Program-made: the position numbers and the translations under genes
Assembly: GCA_016584495.1 (NCBI GenBank)
Contig: WAID01000007.1
Span: forward strand, 4,202,001 to 4,266,000
Origin: Celoporthe dispersa
Lineage: Eukaryota; Ascomycota; Sordariomycetes; Diaporthales; Cryphonectriaceae
DNA length: 64,000 nt
Direction: 5' to 3'
Part shown: positions 46,740 to 58,232 of the stretch, in pieces
How positions within the stretch are numbered: the first letter of the stretch is position 1
How the letters are laid out: the number at the start of each line of letters is the position of its first letter
The notes under the pieces: model-generated
What the model saw: only the letters and a program-made list of their open reading frames with translations
Databases searched by the model: none
What the model was told of the DNA's origin: nothing

Positions 46740-48591
46740 ATGAACATGCCTTCGCATTCGGAAAAGGCTGCTGCCACATCGGCAGAACCGTCAGAACCTG
46801 CAGAACCGTCACAACCTACGCACGATAGTGCTAGCCAGAGTCGAAAGGGCCCAAGATTCTGGCTAATTTTCTTTGCAGCTGCCTTGGCCGCCCTCCTGAC
46901 GACCATGGAGGCAACCATAACATCCACGGTTCTTCCGGATATTGTAGCCGATCTAAGAGGAGGTGACAACTACATTTGGGCCGTTGACGGATACCTCTTG
47001 ACCATGTAAGACTCCCATCTGTTCGGTAATGCTACGCTCTCTCGACCGTGGCTTATTTTACTGACACGTCCGCCAGGGCTTCCCTCCAGCCCATGTTCGG
47101 CCAGCTCGCCAATGTTTTTGGGCGCCGTTGGCCCTTGATCACCCTCAACGGCGGTGTTTGTCTTCGGAAGCGGTATAGCTGGCGGGTAAGTAATGCCGAT
47201 TTCCCAATATTATCTAGGTTCCTCCTGGGCTGGAGCAGTCCTTCAATACGTTAATAGCTGACGACAAGGGCGGGCATAGGTCGGTCAACATGGCCATGCT
47301 GATCGCCGGCCGAGTGATTCAAGGCATCGGGGCATCGGGCATCAATGTCCTGGTAGAGACTGTTATCTGCGATCTAGTCCCTCTCCGGGAGCGAGGCAAC
47401 TACATGTCTGCATTGTTCGGCATGATTTCTCTTGGGACTGCACTCGGCCCCTTTTTCGGCGGCCTCATTGTGACCTATTCCTCCTGGCGCTGGGTCTTCT
47501 ACATGGCTCTTCCCGTGGGAGGTCCGGCTCTGGTGCTGCTGGTCGCGTTCCTACACGTCAACTACGACAAGTCGAGCAGCCTGGCAACCAAGGTTCAGAA
47601 GCTAGACTGGACGGGCAACGTGTTTTTTGTTGGAGCCAGCAGCTCCGTTCTGATCGCTGTGAGCTGGGCAGGCTCTGTGTACCCCTGGTCCTCGTACCAG
47701 ATAATCGTGCCTCTTGTCGTTGGCATGGTCGGTTTGGGGGCCTTTGGGGTGTTCGAGGGCTCTCGCTTTGTTGTGAATCCGATGATGCCGCTCCACCTCT
47801 TTTCCAACCGGACCTCAACCGCCACATTCGTCCTGACTTTTTTCCACGGCCTAGTCACCATGTGGGGCCTCTATTTTCTCCCGGTATACTTCCAAGGTGT
47901 TCTCGGCGCAATGCCCAACCGCTCTGGAATCATGCTTCTGCCGACCATCCTCACTATAGTGCCTTTTGCAATCATCGGAGGGCTGCTTCTGTCGAAGTTT
48001 GGCCGATACAAGCCGATCTTCTTGGTTGGATTCGCCACCATGGTCATTAGCTTCGGTCTATTCACCCTTTTCACTCCGAGTTCCAGCACGGGCATCTGGG
48101 TTGGCTTCCAGATTGTCGAGTCTGCCGGCGCCGGTTTCGTTATACCAAGCCTTCTCCCAGCCGTGTTGGCGCCACTGTCAGACAAGGACACAGCCCTGGC
48201 TACGGGTACCTGGGCATTCATGCGCAGCTTTGGCATGACTTGGGGCACTGCCATTGGGGGTGCTGTCTTCAACAATCGCGCTGCCCAGTTGGCGAGCTCA
48301 GGTGCTGTTGCAGACAAGGAGGTGGCGGCGCAGTTGATGTCTGGTGGTGCGTACTCGGCCGCTACAGCTGACTTCCTGGACTCGCTGTCGGCCGAAACAC
48401 GCACTCAGGTCTCCAATGTCCTGAACAGTAGCTTGAAGCGGTCGTGGCAGGTTGCCCTAGGATTCGCCGTCGTTGGATTCTTGCTTGTTACGTTCCTTGA
48501 AGAGATTCCACTCCGTAAAGAGTTGTCGGACAGTGAATTTGGCATGATCGAGACAAAGAAAGACGCGGACCACAGCACCCCGGACGAATAG
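46740..48591 (+). CDS. MFS drug/metabolite exporter, DHA2 (14-helix) type; one apparent frameshift
   Basis: Proton-coupled plasma-membrane exporter of the family that includes toxin and drug efflux pumps of fungal clusters. Exons 46740-47005, 47077-47185 and 47280-48591 give about 561 aa. The first helix region has TTMEATITSTVLPDIVADL, the 2-3 loop is MFGQLANVFGRRWPL, and motif C-type sequence is IAGRVIQGIGASGINVL followed by RERGNYMSALFG. Later helices are clear up to VALGFAVVGFLLVTFLEEIP. In exon 2 one T of TTT near 47156-47158 must go to read GVVFGSGIAGG, as relatives have; otherwise the chain diverges after LNGG. The gene is tail-to-tail with a zinc-cluster regulator 126 bp away, suggesting a shared task. 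Confidence 0.88.
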
Positions 48592-48717
48592 AGGGGTGGG
48601 ACTCGCGGATGAATGGAATACAGAGGTGATGCGCGCATAATAGACTACAGACGCTGAGGAATTACTTGCCATCATGTCGGTCTCGGGCTTGCAGAGCTTT
48701 GACAGGTCTCTTTATAT

Positions 48718-50086
48718 TTAATTCTTTAGGATCTCTAAAATGGTACCGATGTTTTCTCTGACTGACTCCACGTGTCTTTCGCCTCCGTCTGGCGACCTAA
48801 CATCGTCTTGTGTCATAACGACTTGAAGCAGCGGTGCTACTTCCACGTTGCTGAATATTCCATTCGAGGTAGCGCTTGTCTTGTCTGAGAGGCAATATTT
48901 GGCTGGGAGGCCTAGACAACGCTGCAGATCCTGAATATGGCTCTGAATAACGTCAACAATACCCTTAGCGTATGTCTTTATTGATATATCCTCCATCGAT
49001 GGAATGCCTCCGATGCGGAATACTGCTTTCACCCGTGCCGACTCGACCGTCTCTGTTGGAATCCGAGGTAAAGCTTTTGAGGCATTGCAGAGCAGGGTAT
49101 CATAGACTTGCATGAGCTGAAGGTAGTTTGAAAGCACTGAAAGGAGTATCGGTGTGCTGAGTGGGCCTTGACTTGTGCGGCGGAAGGTCGCAGTTGTGAT
49201 GGCATTGTTCGACGAGGGCGCAGGCTGGCTCAACGAGTGTAAATTCTGGACGATCTCTGTAAACTCTTTTGTACGAAGGATTATCAGGCCCACTGGATTC
49301 TTGGTCGAGTCTTCCATCGAGTCCGAACATTCCTGTGCTAAGCGTGCCGACTTGCCCATCGAGTCTATGACGGGGAGGCATTCCCTCAGATTTTCACCGA
49401 ATCGTGATAGCAGAACCAAAGATCGTATGCTCTGAGCGCTGCTATCACTTGACATGTGGATAGAAGAGTCGCGCATATCAACACCGGACATATCGCTAAG
49501 GCCATGGCCCAGGTCTGTCATACAAATGCTAATATCGCCACCGAGTAAGGCATGCTCACGGAGGACAAAATCCGCATGCTGTCCTGAAGAAACAGGCCGC
49601 AAGAGAGAAGTTTCCTCTGCGGAAGCATACCCAAATGCACCATCGAAGTCGTGGGATGATGGCCACATATCTGAGCGGTCTTGTGACGCAAAAAGTAGAA
49701 CGAGGCGCAGGTTGAGCAGGACTGGCAGGCTCCAGATCATCCAGGAAATTCGACGGCGTATCGGCCACGGACCATGCTGCATGCGACTCTGCTGGCGTCA
49801 AGCCACCATCCCAAGATGCATGGAAGCCAAGGTCAGCGCCTTTTTGTGGGCCTGCAACGCCTCCGTGCGAAAGGACACCGGCTGCCGCACGGGATAAGTT
49901 CTGTAGACTATCGGTAGGCGCCTTTCGTGGTCGCCCAAGAAGACCTGGAGTGCCAGTAATGCATGTGGCGCCAATGCGAAGGCAGCGTGCGCAAGGCTCA
50001 ATGCTGTCGTGGGTCCGAGGACAGCGCAGCCGCTTTTGTCTACACCGATCGCAAGCAGAGCGCTTGGCGAACTTGGGTGTCTCCAT
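48718..50086 (-). CDS. Zn2Cys6 transcription factor, AflR-like; one apparent frameshift
   Basis: Fungal binuclear zinc-cluster regulator, nuclear. The zinc cluster at residues about 12-42 is CX2CX6CX9CX2CX6C (CDRCRQKRLRC ... CARCLRIGATC), followed by a basic GRPRK linker. The C-terminal half resembles the AflR regulatory domain of sterigmatocystin/aflatoxin-type regulators. About 455 aa after removing one base from a TTTTT run (AAAAA at 49690-49694 on the plus strand). Without this the protein stops at 49556, shortly after the DNA-binding domain. The neighbouring MFS exporter and FAD monooxygenase are likely targets, as such regulators often control their own cluster. A 2 x 32-bp tandem repeat lies just upstream of the start. 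Confidence 0.88.
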
Positions 50087-50971
50087 GGTCTGAGATATTG
50101 GCCGAAAGGGGCCGAGAGGGAGTTTGGTTCAGTACAGCAAGTGTTTGGAGGGAGTTTGGTTCAGTACAGCAAGTGTTTGCTCTGGGTTTGGACTGTTCCA
50201 AGACAGCATGAGAGGAAGGATCAAGGTGGCACGTCAGCACATGAGAAAGTATCCGAGGGATGGAAACAGGTTCGGAGGGTTTCCGCCTTATTAGTAATGA
50301 ACTATCCGCGACCAACTTATATATTAATTAGTAGTTAATTACCTGGGCTTTTTCTCGTAATTAACCCTACAATATTCGGAACCAGGCAGTCTGAAAAAAA
50401 TGAAAGAAGAAATAGATTCGTGATCCAGGCTAGTTAACATGCGAGTGCTCATCGATACTATTGATCACGAGGACCGAGACCGACTTTGGCAGCTGCCTAA
50501 TTGTACATTTCAGTCTATACGAAGCATCTCAACCTTGCTGTGAGGATTGTCAACATGCTTTAATGCGAATACCTTGGCGTTGCATGGTCAAGCCCTGAGG
50601 AAGATGAAGACACGCTCTAGACGCCGTGCGGACAGAGTTACGAGGATTGACTGCGTATTTCGGAGTACCTTTTTTTTTTTCAGAAAAGGAGAGCACCATT
50701 GAGATTGAAGGAAGACATCCATGCTAGTTGAAATACACTCCATCCATTGCCTGTAGGTGTTCTGGTCTTGTTTGTGGTCTTGTTCCCCGCATTTATACGC
50801 CTCTGTCAACTTGTCGCTGAGGCTGTGATTTATATATGAGCAGGTCATATAGTTCTAATATGAGAAGTAAACGATGGAGACTGTATCATGCGGACATACT
50901 CGAATAGACATAGCAAAGAGGCCCATAAGCACCGGTATCTGCGCGTAAGCAAGATTGATGCTCATGTAGTC
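50087..50971. other. Intergenic, promoter of the zinc-cluster regulator
   Basis: About 0.9 kb between the regulator's start and the 3' end of the FAD monooxygenase gene (both minus strand). It carries the tandem repeat at 50116-50179 and a T10 run near 50670; otherwise nothing recognised. Confidence 0.6.
50116..50179. repeat. Perfect 2 x 32-bp tandem repeat upstream of the regulator
   Basis: Two identical adjacent 32-bp copies (50116-50147 and 50148-50179) containing GTTTGGTTCAGTACAGCAAG. They lie 30-93 bp upstream of the regulator's start codon, in its 5' UTR or core promoter. The lack of any difference implies a recent duplication. Confidence 0.95.
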
Positions 50972-52476
50972 TCAAGCCTTTAAAATAGGCTGCACAGCCT
51001 CAGCGTGCTCCGCGCTGAGCTTCTCATTTTTACCAGTTATGTCTCCCGGGCTTGAGTGCCTTCGAAATATCTCGTCAAACATATCTTCCGCATGAGTCTC
51101 GGCATCGTGGAAATGGATCCAGTCCTCTCGGGGGAAACCAATGCTGGACGGATCCTCTTTAACCTTTGCCCAATCCGTCTTGTGCCACATGTCTCTGGTC
51201 GTCTCGCCTGTCTTTTGGACGTTCTTTACACGTTCGTACCTGTATAGATGATAAGCTCAAGAAGTCCCATCTGCAGCCAAGTTTAAACGTGCACATACCT
51301 GATCTCCTCGTGCGTTTTGAGAGCTGCCTGTACGTGGTCTCTTCCGGCCCGACGTAAGCACACTCCAAGCGTAACCCCATCTTCCATTGCCTGAGTTGCT
51401 CCTTGGGCCGAAGTTGGCAAGAATGGATGCGCAGAATCACCCAGTAGCAAGATCCTTTGGTTCTTGCTGACCCAGGTTGGCAGTGGGTCGCGGTAGACAA
51501 GCTTCCAGTCCACCAGGGACGGGGTCTTCTCCACGATAGCTTTGCATGTGGGATCCCATCCCTCGAGAACTTTGAAGACATCGTCAATCTTGCCAGGAAA
51601 CGACCATGACTCGTCAATGTCATATTCATCCTTGTGCGTAAGCACCCAGCAGCAGTCCGATCCGTTTTTGATTGTAGAGAAGAGGAAGTGGACATCCGGG
51701 CCTATCCATCCATTGAAGGTGTCCCCATTCTCGCAGAATTCCTTGGTCCGAGGGTCTTTGATCATGTCCGTGTTCGGAAACCTATATAAGTTTTTAGCTT
51801 GCCGATAATGCATATTTTGAAACGTAAGAGGCAACTTGGTAATGCTTGAGACCTACCAGGCCCTCCAGATCGCATAGCCCGACGGTTGGGGCTTGTCCTC
51901 ATACCCAAGCACGAGCTCCCTAGCCTTGGATCGTACTCCATCTGCACCAACAACCACATCGGCAACAACCTTCTCTCCACTGGTGAGGACGATGCCAGCA
52001 TGATCATCGTTCTCGAAGTATTCCGAGACATTCTGGCCGAGGTGAATCGGGATACCGAGCTCGTCCTTCGCATACTCAAAAATGACCCTATGCAGCTCGC
52101 CCCTGTGACCATTGAGGACTGGTGTCTCTGGATTCATCTCTGGCGTCTTTTGATGGAGCATAACTTCCCCAGTATCCCACTTGTGAATGCGAAACCCATA
52201 CTCCTTCAGGTCGATACTCAGCTTTCGCAACCGGTCTGTAACTTCGCCCGGCGACTTGCCCCAGCGGTAGAAAATCCGGCCGCCATTGGCACCGAACGAG
52301 ATGATGTCGCCAAGGGTCTTCAGCTCGGGAAAAGATTCGTAGATTTCAACATCATGACCTTGACGGTGACATTCTATGGCTGCTGTCAGGCCACCAAATC
52401 CCGCGCCGACAATCACGACCTTGATTCCAGTGCTCGGCTTAGACTGAGCCATATTGCTGAAAGTATTCTTATTCAT
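50972..52476 (-). CDS. FAD-dependent monooxygenase, salicylate-hydroxylase type
   Basis: Group A flavin monooxygenase (PHBH fold) that hydroxylates aromatic or related substrates with NAD(P)H and oxygen. Exons 52476-51857, 51781-51299, 51239-50972 give 456 aa; frame intact. The Rossmann motif is VVIVGAGFGGLTAAIE, the DG motif is VVGADGVRSKAREL, and the GD motif is ILLLGDSAHPFLPTSAQGA. WKLVYRDPLPTWV and the middle beta-sheet domain follow the family order. Two possible starts exist, the first ATG (52474-52476) and MAQSKP at 52452; the second removes a short unconserved leader. It lies between the regulator and a divergently transcribed sugar transporter, consistent with a small regulated metabolic unit. 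Confidence 0.94.
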
Positions 52477-53741
52477 ATACGAAAAGAATTAGATTGGTCG
52501 ATTGCTTTCCTGAAGTGAAACAGGCAGTGAGGACAGCATAGTGTTCTGAAGGTTGAATATTCCACCACTTTAATTCAGTAATTCTCGACGGCTATCGCAG
52601 GAACCAGTGAGGAAGCAAACTATCTACTGAGCCGAGGTTCTGCCTAAAGCCTGTCTCGGCAGGTGTTGCAGTCCGAACGGTAAATCTGCCTCTGACCTAT
52701 CGTAATATCTACCACATTAGAGCATACGACACTGTCTGCAGATCGGGATGCACCATTGGCAGGGTATTATTTCTACCGCCCCCACCGTGACAGCTCATCA
52801 AGTTCCCTTGAAATTCAGCTATCGATGCAGCTGAGAGCTCGATTCTACCGAAAGGCCGCATTGCATTCTTGCTTGTGCACAAGAGCCTTGGAGTGCGCAC
52901 GACCATGCAGCGATGGACTGGCCGGGGAGGGAAAAACATCCTGCCCTGTCGGCCACCAGAACTACACAGCGCGCGGCCGTCGCAGGTCCTCTGTGTCAAC
53001 GGGTCTGAGAAGTTCCGCCAAAACTAGCCAAGGGCGCTATTTACAAGCTGGAGCAGCACGAGATCAAGCTGACGAGGGCCGGATGACAGCCACTGAAGCC
53101 CGGCCGAGGGGAAAGATCACCATGTAAGGTTGAACCCTTGTCTTACCCCAGGTTTTGGACACAGCACTAGACGCCATGTGGAAAAGATTGGAATTATGAG
53201 GGATGGCAACTGTGGATTCCTCTGGTTCTCATGCGAGTCTCGACATCGGCACTTCTCCTATTTGGCGAGGCAAGCCGTTCAACCATTTACAGACAGGCAT
53301 GCAATCTGCGCCAGCTGCAATGCAACGCGCGCGTTCCCCTGCTCAGATGGAGCACCCATGCCACGCATGCCTGCAACCCCCGAGCTGTTCGCCCGCCACG
53401 ACAAGGTGTATCCGCATGAACTACTAATGGCGTACGAAGTACCTGTTATGTTGGCCTCGTCTGCAGGGCTTTGATGGTGTGTGGATGGAGTTTGGGGGGG
53501 GGGCCCGACCGACGTGGTAGTCTGGAGCTTGGCTGTTCGCACCCCTGACACTGCTGGTGAGCCTGCATTGCACGAGCCGGTGTCTGCTCTGATCAAGGAA
53601 GAAGGTTAATTCATCCATTTAACATCCGAAAGTGCCCCAGTTCCTGTTACTGCCCCACCGTTTCCAGAATCTCACCTGAACACTCCGAGGGTTGAGGGCC
53701 TCGAGACATTCTCTTTACCTTGTTGTTCACCACCGTTCACC
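52477..53741. promoter_or_regulatory. Divergent promoter region: monooxygenase / sugar transporter
   Basis: About 1.3 kb shared by two divergent genes. It contains a G10 run near 53504 and a pair of carbon-catabolite (CreA/CRE-1) motif matches close to the transporter (listed separately). Open frames here (for example 53130-53474) show no family resemblance. Confidence 0.5.
53635..53658 (-). promoter_or_regulatory. Paired CreA-type (SYGGRG) motifs
   Basis: On the minus strand CTGGGG (53635-53640) and GTGGGG (53653-53658), 12 bp apart and 84-107 bp upstream of the sugar-transporter ATG. Both match the SYGGRG consensus of fungal CreA/CRE-1 repressors, which act best on paired sites. The motif is short, so chance is possible; the position before a sugar permease favours function. 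Confidence 0.4.
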
Positions 53742-55930
53742 ATGGCGACCAAGAAGACAGCCGATGTGACCGAGAAGGGCCCATCACGGAGCTCTTCGGA
53801 AGATGTGTCTACCAGGAAGGCGTACACTATCAAGGATCACTGGAAATGTCTGGCTGCGTGCACAATGGTGTCCATGTGTCCGTTCCAGTACGGTATGCGC
53901 GCGACCTCTGCCTACCGACGGTAGACGCGAAGAGACAAGCTGACAATGGCCTCTAACAAAGGACTGGACTTTGGCCTGATTGCTGGTCTTCAAGCTATGG
54001 TCGGCTTCCTCAAGGCAAGATCCCACCCGCCGCCACCATCTGCTCACTTGTCATCCTAACATGCAGAGAAGATATTCGGGTACTCGGATCCAGCAGTCGC
54101 CACGGGTTGGAACATATCCACCGAGAGACAGCAACTCATCTCCTCACTCATGACGCTGGGGGCGTTCCTCAGCTCGTCCCTCGCAGGCCCCATTGCTACG
54201 TTCATGGGCCGAAAGGGGAGCATCTGGTCTGCCGCCATCCTCTGCGCTGTTGCAAATATCATCATGATGACGACTACCAATATCGGTGCCATATACGTCG
54301 GCCGCCTCGTCATTGGACTGGCGAATGGAATGTTCATGACCTTCTCCCAGCTTTACATCCAGGTATGCTCATGCACAGACAGACGAGGGTATTCTGATTC
54401 TCCCAGTGGATACTGATCATTGTTGGGTCTCTTTAGGAGTCTGTACCCGCCCGCTACAGAGGTCTGATGATCTCTTCCTTCCAAGTCTGGACATCTGTGG
54501 GAACACTTGTCGGTACGATCGTCGACAACTTCACTTCGAGAATCCTGACACGCGAGTCCTATCTCATCCCTCTTGGCTTGGTATTTATCGTTCCGGGCCT
54601 TATGTCGATCGGTCTGTTCCTTATACCCGAGTCACCAAGGTGGCTGCTGGAGCACGGACACAAGGAGAAGGCTCTGAAGTCACTCCTCTGGCACCGGCCC
54701 TACGGCCAGATTGAGGCTGAAGAAGAGCTCAAGGATATCCAGGAGGCACTTGACAGCGACCTGCAGACGAAGGAGAATGTTAGCGTCAAAAACATGTTCA
54801 ACAACCCGATCGATCGAAGACGGACTATTTTGTCTATTTTGGCAATTACTCTGCAGGGCGCTTCCGGTGCGATGTACATGATTGGTAGGTTCCTCTTCGC
54901 CATTCCGCCGACCGGTAAACTCATCTAGCTAAGCAATTATAAATGCTAATACAATCCAGCCTACGGCACGTACTTCTTCGAGATGGCGAATATCGGTAAT
55001 AGCTTTGAGAACTCGTGTATCCTCACTGCCGTGGGCGTCTTCGCCATTTTGGTCAACAGCGCAGTCATTACGCACATCGGCCGCCGTCGCATCTTTCTCA
55101 TCATCGGCATGTTCATCTGCGGACTTACACAGCTCCTGTCCGCTATTGTGTACACCGTCCAGCCCGGTACAGTTTCAACAGGACGAGCAATAGTTGGGCT
55201 TTCGGTAGTCTACATCATTGGCTATAATGTAAGTCTCATTTAACGGTTGAGAAGCTGTATGGCAACCCGCAACTGAGGATAATACTAAACTCTATGCACC
55301 CAGGGGATGGTGGCCACGTATGCCTGGATTTCAGGGGGCGAACTACCGTCGCAACGACTCCGATCATACACTTTCGGCCTCGCTACATCTATTGCCTTCT
55401 TTGCAGCATGGCTGGCAACATTCACAGCTCCGTACTTCATCAACCCCCAGTCGCTCAACTGGGGCCCCAAGTATGGATACATCTGGGTAGGGCCATGTTG
55501 GCTCGGCGCGTAAGTGCTCTGGTGGAGATAATACATGCCAAGAATGAAGGGGCCTTTGGACTGACAGGACGCAGAATTTGGGTGTATTTCTTCCTGCCCG
55601 AGGTCAAGGACCGCACTCTTGAGGAGGTTGATGAGATGGTAAGATCCCCTTTCCCACCCCCCCGCCGTGCCCTCTACACCTCCATACCTCCAGATACTCG
55701 CCTCCGGCTCTCCCAGATCATGGTGCATTAAATATTCGAATAAGAGACTGACCGCCTCAATGTAGTTCGAGGCTCGCGTGCCTGCTAGGAAGTTCCGCAA
55801 GTATGTTTGTGTTGGCCGCACTGGACGAGCTCTCGACAAGAAGGAAGATGATTTCCACGTGGTGCATGCTGAGGAAGTGGTTTGGGCGGATGGCAAGGTT
55901 GTCACTGAGGCCGCAACAACCGTTGCTTGA
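53742..55930 (+). CDS. MFS sugar transporter (maltose/alpha-glucoside permease-like)
   Basis: Twelve-helix sugar:proton symporter of the plasma membrane, 549 aa. Eight exons in phase: 53742-53892, 53962-54014, 54069-54362, 54437-54884, 54960-55228, 55304-55509, 55575-55638 and 55766-55930. Intron 2 has a GC donor (AAG/GCAAGA) with AG acceptor. Sugar-porter signatures: GRLVIGLANGMFMTF, PARYRGLM, the central PESPRWLLEHG, IGRRRIFLIIGM and PEVKDRTLEEVDEMF after the last helix. Charged tail ends at 55930. The organisation resembles fungal maltose permeases. Upstream CreA-type motifs suggest glucose repression. Confidence 0.94.
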
Positions 55931-56627
55931 GCAGGAAATGTTCTGAGCATGTTGACTTGTCGAGTATCCTTCCAGATATGGGAACTTGCCCGGTTATCTC
56001 GTGTGATATCGCCGTGGAGAGTGAGAAAGCATCGATTGGTCTGCGGTAGAGAAAGTCCAACAGTGCCGAGCTATTATGCTTGGTTTACGAGGCTTCAAAT
56101 CGGAAATATACGCACTAGAGCTCACTTGTCGTTAGATAATATCTCAACCAGAGCAATTTGAGTCGTCATTGCTTGCAAGCTTTTTGTTCAAAGACCTCAT
56201 CTATTCATATTGTCCTACTAAACACCTCGACTGTTTGTATGACTTGGGTGTGTTTTGCTAATCGCTTGACCTGGGTGGCAAAAGCAACACCTACAAACTC
56301 CTCCGTATACCCAATCTCTCCTCAGCAGCCCTGAATTTACGCTTTTCTTATATGACATGATCTTGGCGAAAGACCGCCCGGGAGACGTGGGTCTTCCGGC
56401 CGACGACTTTCGAGTTTCGGTACGCCTCCGTGGAGCGTTCCCGTCGTCTGTTTCGGAGCGGTCCATGAAACACCTTGGCTCCTTGGCAGATTCAGCCAAG
56501 GAGAAGATCAAAACAACATTGCTGACCCTTTTCAGACGTCTTGAATTTGCCCAACGACATATCAACAGCAGCTAAACTGTCTTGAAGCAATATTCTTGTT
56601 TCTTCAGATTATGCTTCCCCCGTCACA
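55931..56627. other. Intergenic, no gene recognised
   Basis: About 0.7 kb between two plus-strand genes. Short frames only. Confidence 0.6.
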
Positions 56628-57638
56628 ATGGAATCCGCAAAATATCATCGCCTTGAAGATCTGCCAGAACCGGATTATTTCGACATTCAATTGGAGAAGG
56701 ACTATGGACCTCCAGCCTCTCGACTGAATCGCATCAAGAGATGGGCGCGTCGCAATACTGTCCTCGTGATGCTTCTCGCGTTCTTCCTCATCGCCGCCCT
56801 CCTGTACACTGCAAGCTGGCTGGCGGCACGACCGCGACTTGCAGGACTCAAGCGACCGGAGAACGCATCCTTAAAACTGGCAGAAGTCTCTGGTGGAAGT
56901 CAGGATGCAATGAAATCAGGGTCAGCTGGGCTTGGTGAGCCTGATATCGACCCTGACGATATGACTGTGGCGAATAAGGGTGATGGCGGCGTGCTGGCGG
57001 ACGTCTCAGGCTCGAACGTTACTGCAACAGCCGATAATGGGTCGAAAAGTCCAGGACTCGGAGCAGGACAAGACAACACGGGCTCCGAAAACGGGCCCAC
57101 AGCTACGGAAAACGAGCAGGGTGGCGATCAAGTCCTTGACGACCCGATAGAGACTGAAAAGAAGCCCGACAAAGGGTCCAACGCGGCTGGCAAGGTTGAG
57201 CAAGACAACGGACAGGTGTCGATCCAGGATGCAATTCCGGCCCAGCAGGAACCACTCGTACCTATCAAGGCTACCTTTTACAGTGGCTCAGAGGGGCCAA
57301 AAGCATGTCGTGGTGGTGTCATCGCGGTTATAAACATGCCAAAACCGTCGCCCACAGGTGGACCAACCACACCGCAATGCTATAACTTTCCGAGTCTTCA
57401 GTCGTCAGGGTGTGCGACATTCCTAGCCAATAAGGCTGACGTCTGTGAGGCGAGCGTCTACGCCGAGACAAATTGTCGGTCATACGTGAACACAATGGCA
57501 TTCATGCCTGAGAATCGACCGGTCGGTGGAAATTGGCGCAGCGTCAAGGTGCAATGCGGGCTGCCTGAGCCAGATATGTCGACATTGGGGAAGCCACCAA
57601 TGATGGACTCGATAACGTCTCTAGTGCAGAATGATTGA
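56628..57638 (+). CDS. Single-pass membrane protein with Cys-containing C-terminal domain, unknown function
   Basis: 336 aa, single exon. The N-terminal ~40 residues are polar, with YHRLEDLPEPDYFD. One helix follows (VLVMLLAFFLIAALLYTASW, residues about 46-65), preceded by basic RRN, so a type II orientation with the C-terminus outside is likely. A long low-complexity Gly/Asp/Asn/Glu linker (about 80-215) leads to a C-terminal domain with six Cys, including ACRGG, PQCYNFPSLQSSGC, DVCEAS, TNCRSY and VQCGLPEP. The layout is reminiscent of cell-wall-facing proteins in Sordariomycetes, but I recognise no named domain. Frame intact. Confidence 0.85.
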   Translation: MESAKYHRLEDLPEPDYFDIQLEKDYGPPASRLNRIKRWARRNTVLVMLLAFFLIAALLYTASWLAARPRLAGLKRPENASLKLAEVSGGSQDAMKSGSAGLGEPDIDPDDMTVANKGDGGVLADVSGSNVTATADNGSKSPGLGAGQDNTGSENGPTATENEQGGDQVLDDPIETEKKPDKGSNAAGKVEQDNGQVSIQDAIPAQQEPLVPIKATFYSGSEGPKACRGGVIAVINMPKPSPTGGPTTPQCYNFPSLQSSGCATFLANKADVCEASVYAETNCRSYVNTMAFMPENRPVGGNWRSVKVQCGLPEPDMSTLGKPPMMDSITSLVQND

Positions 57639-58232
57639 TTCGATGGGGCGAGGCGATATATAAAGACTGGGAGCATTGGCCGAACCACGGCAGACCAATG
57701 CCATCTAATTTTGTAGACCTTGCGATCTAGTGATCTGAAGACATGTGCGGGCGGAATCTCCAGTCAAGTTTTATTTTGTGATAAGTTGGAATCTTAACCA
57801 AAAAAAAGTATATGCGAGTTTGATCCGAGACACTGCTATTTGCTCGAGCCGATCTGGCGTCGAGATTTGTCTATTTTCAGGAGCGCCTACCGCCAGAGCC
57901 CCCGTCTCCTGCCCTCACGTCTTTCCGATCGTTCGATTGTGATAGAGACTGCGCGTGAGGAACCAGTTATGTAAATAGTATTGAGTACGATGTGTGGAAA
58001 CCGGTCTCGGAAGCGAACCGCTTTCCTTCCGCTCTGTGGTATGCCGGGACGGACCGCAAGCGGAGATACCACTGAGCCTTGTCGACCTCGGGCCTTGATA
58101 CCCATCCTTCTTCTCGTATCATGTCACATACATGAAGCTTGCCCATTCCAATATGACCGACTCGAGGCCTAACATATTGTAACTGATTACCTTCGCTTTC
58201 TTTTCAACCCGAAATCCTCCGCCGCTTTGACG
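57639..58232. other. Intergenic, no gene recognised
   Basis: About 0.6 kb between two plus-strand genes. Nothing identifiable besides presumed 3' UTR and promoter. Confidence 0.6.

Noticed and set aside
46740..55930. Full secondary-metabolite biosynthetic cluster around the AflR-like regulator
   Set aside because: No polyketide synthase, NRPS, terpene cyclase, prenyltransferase or methyltransferase nearby; only a modest regulator/transport/oxidase group.
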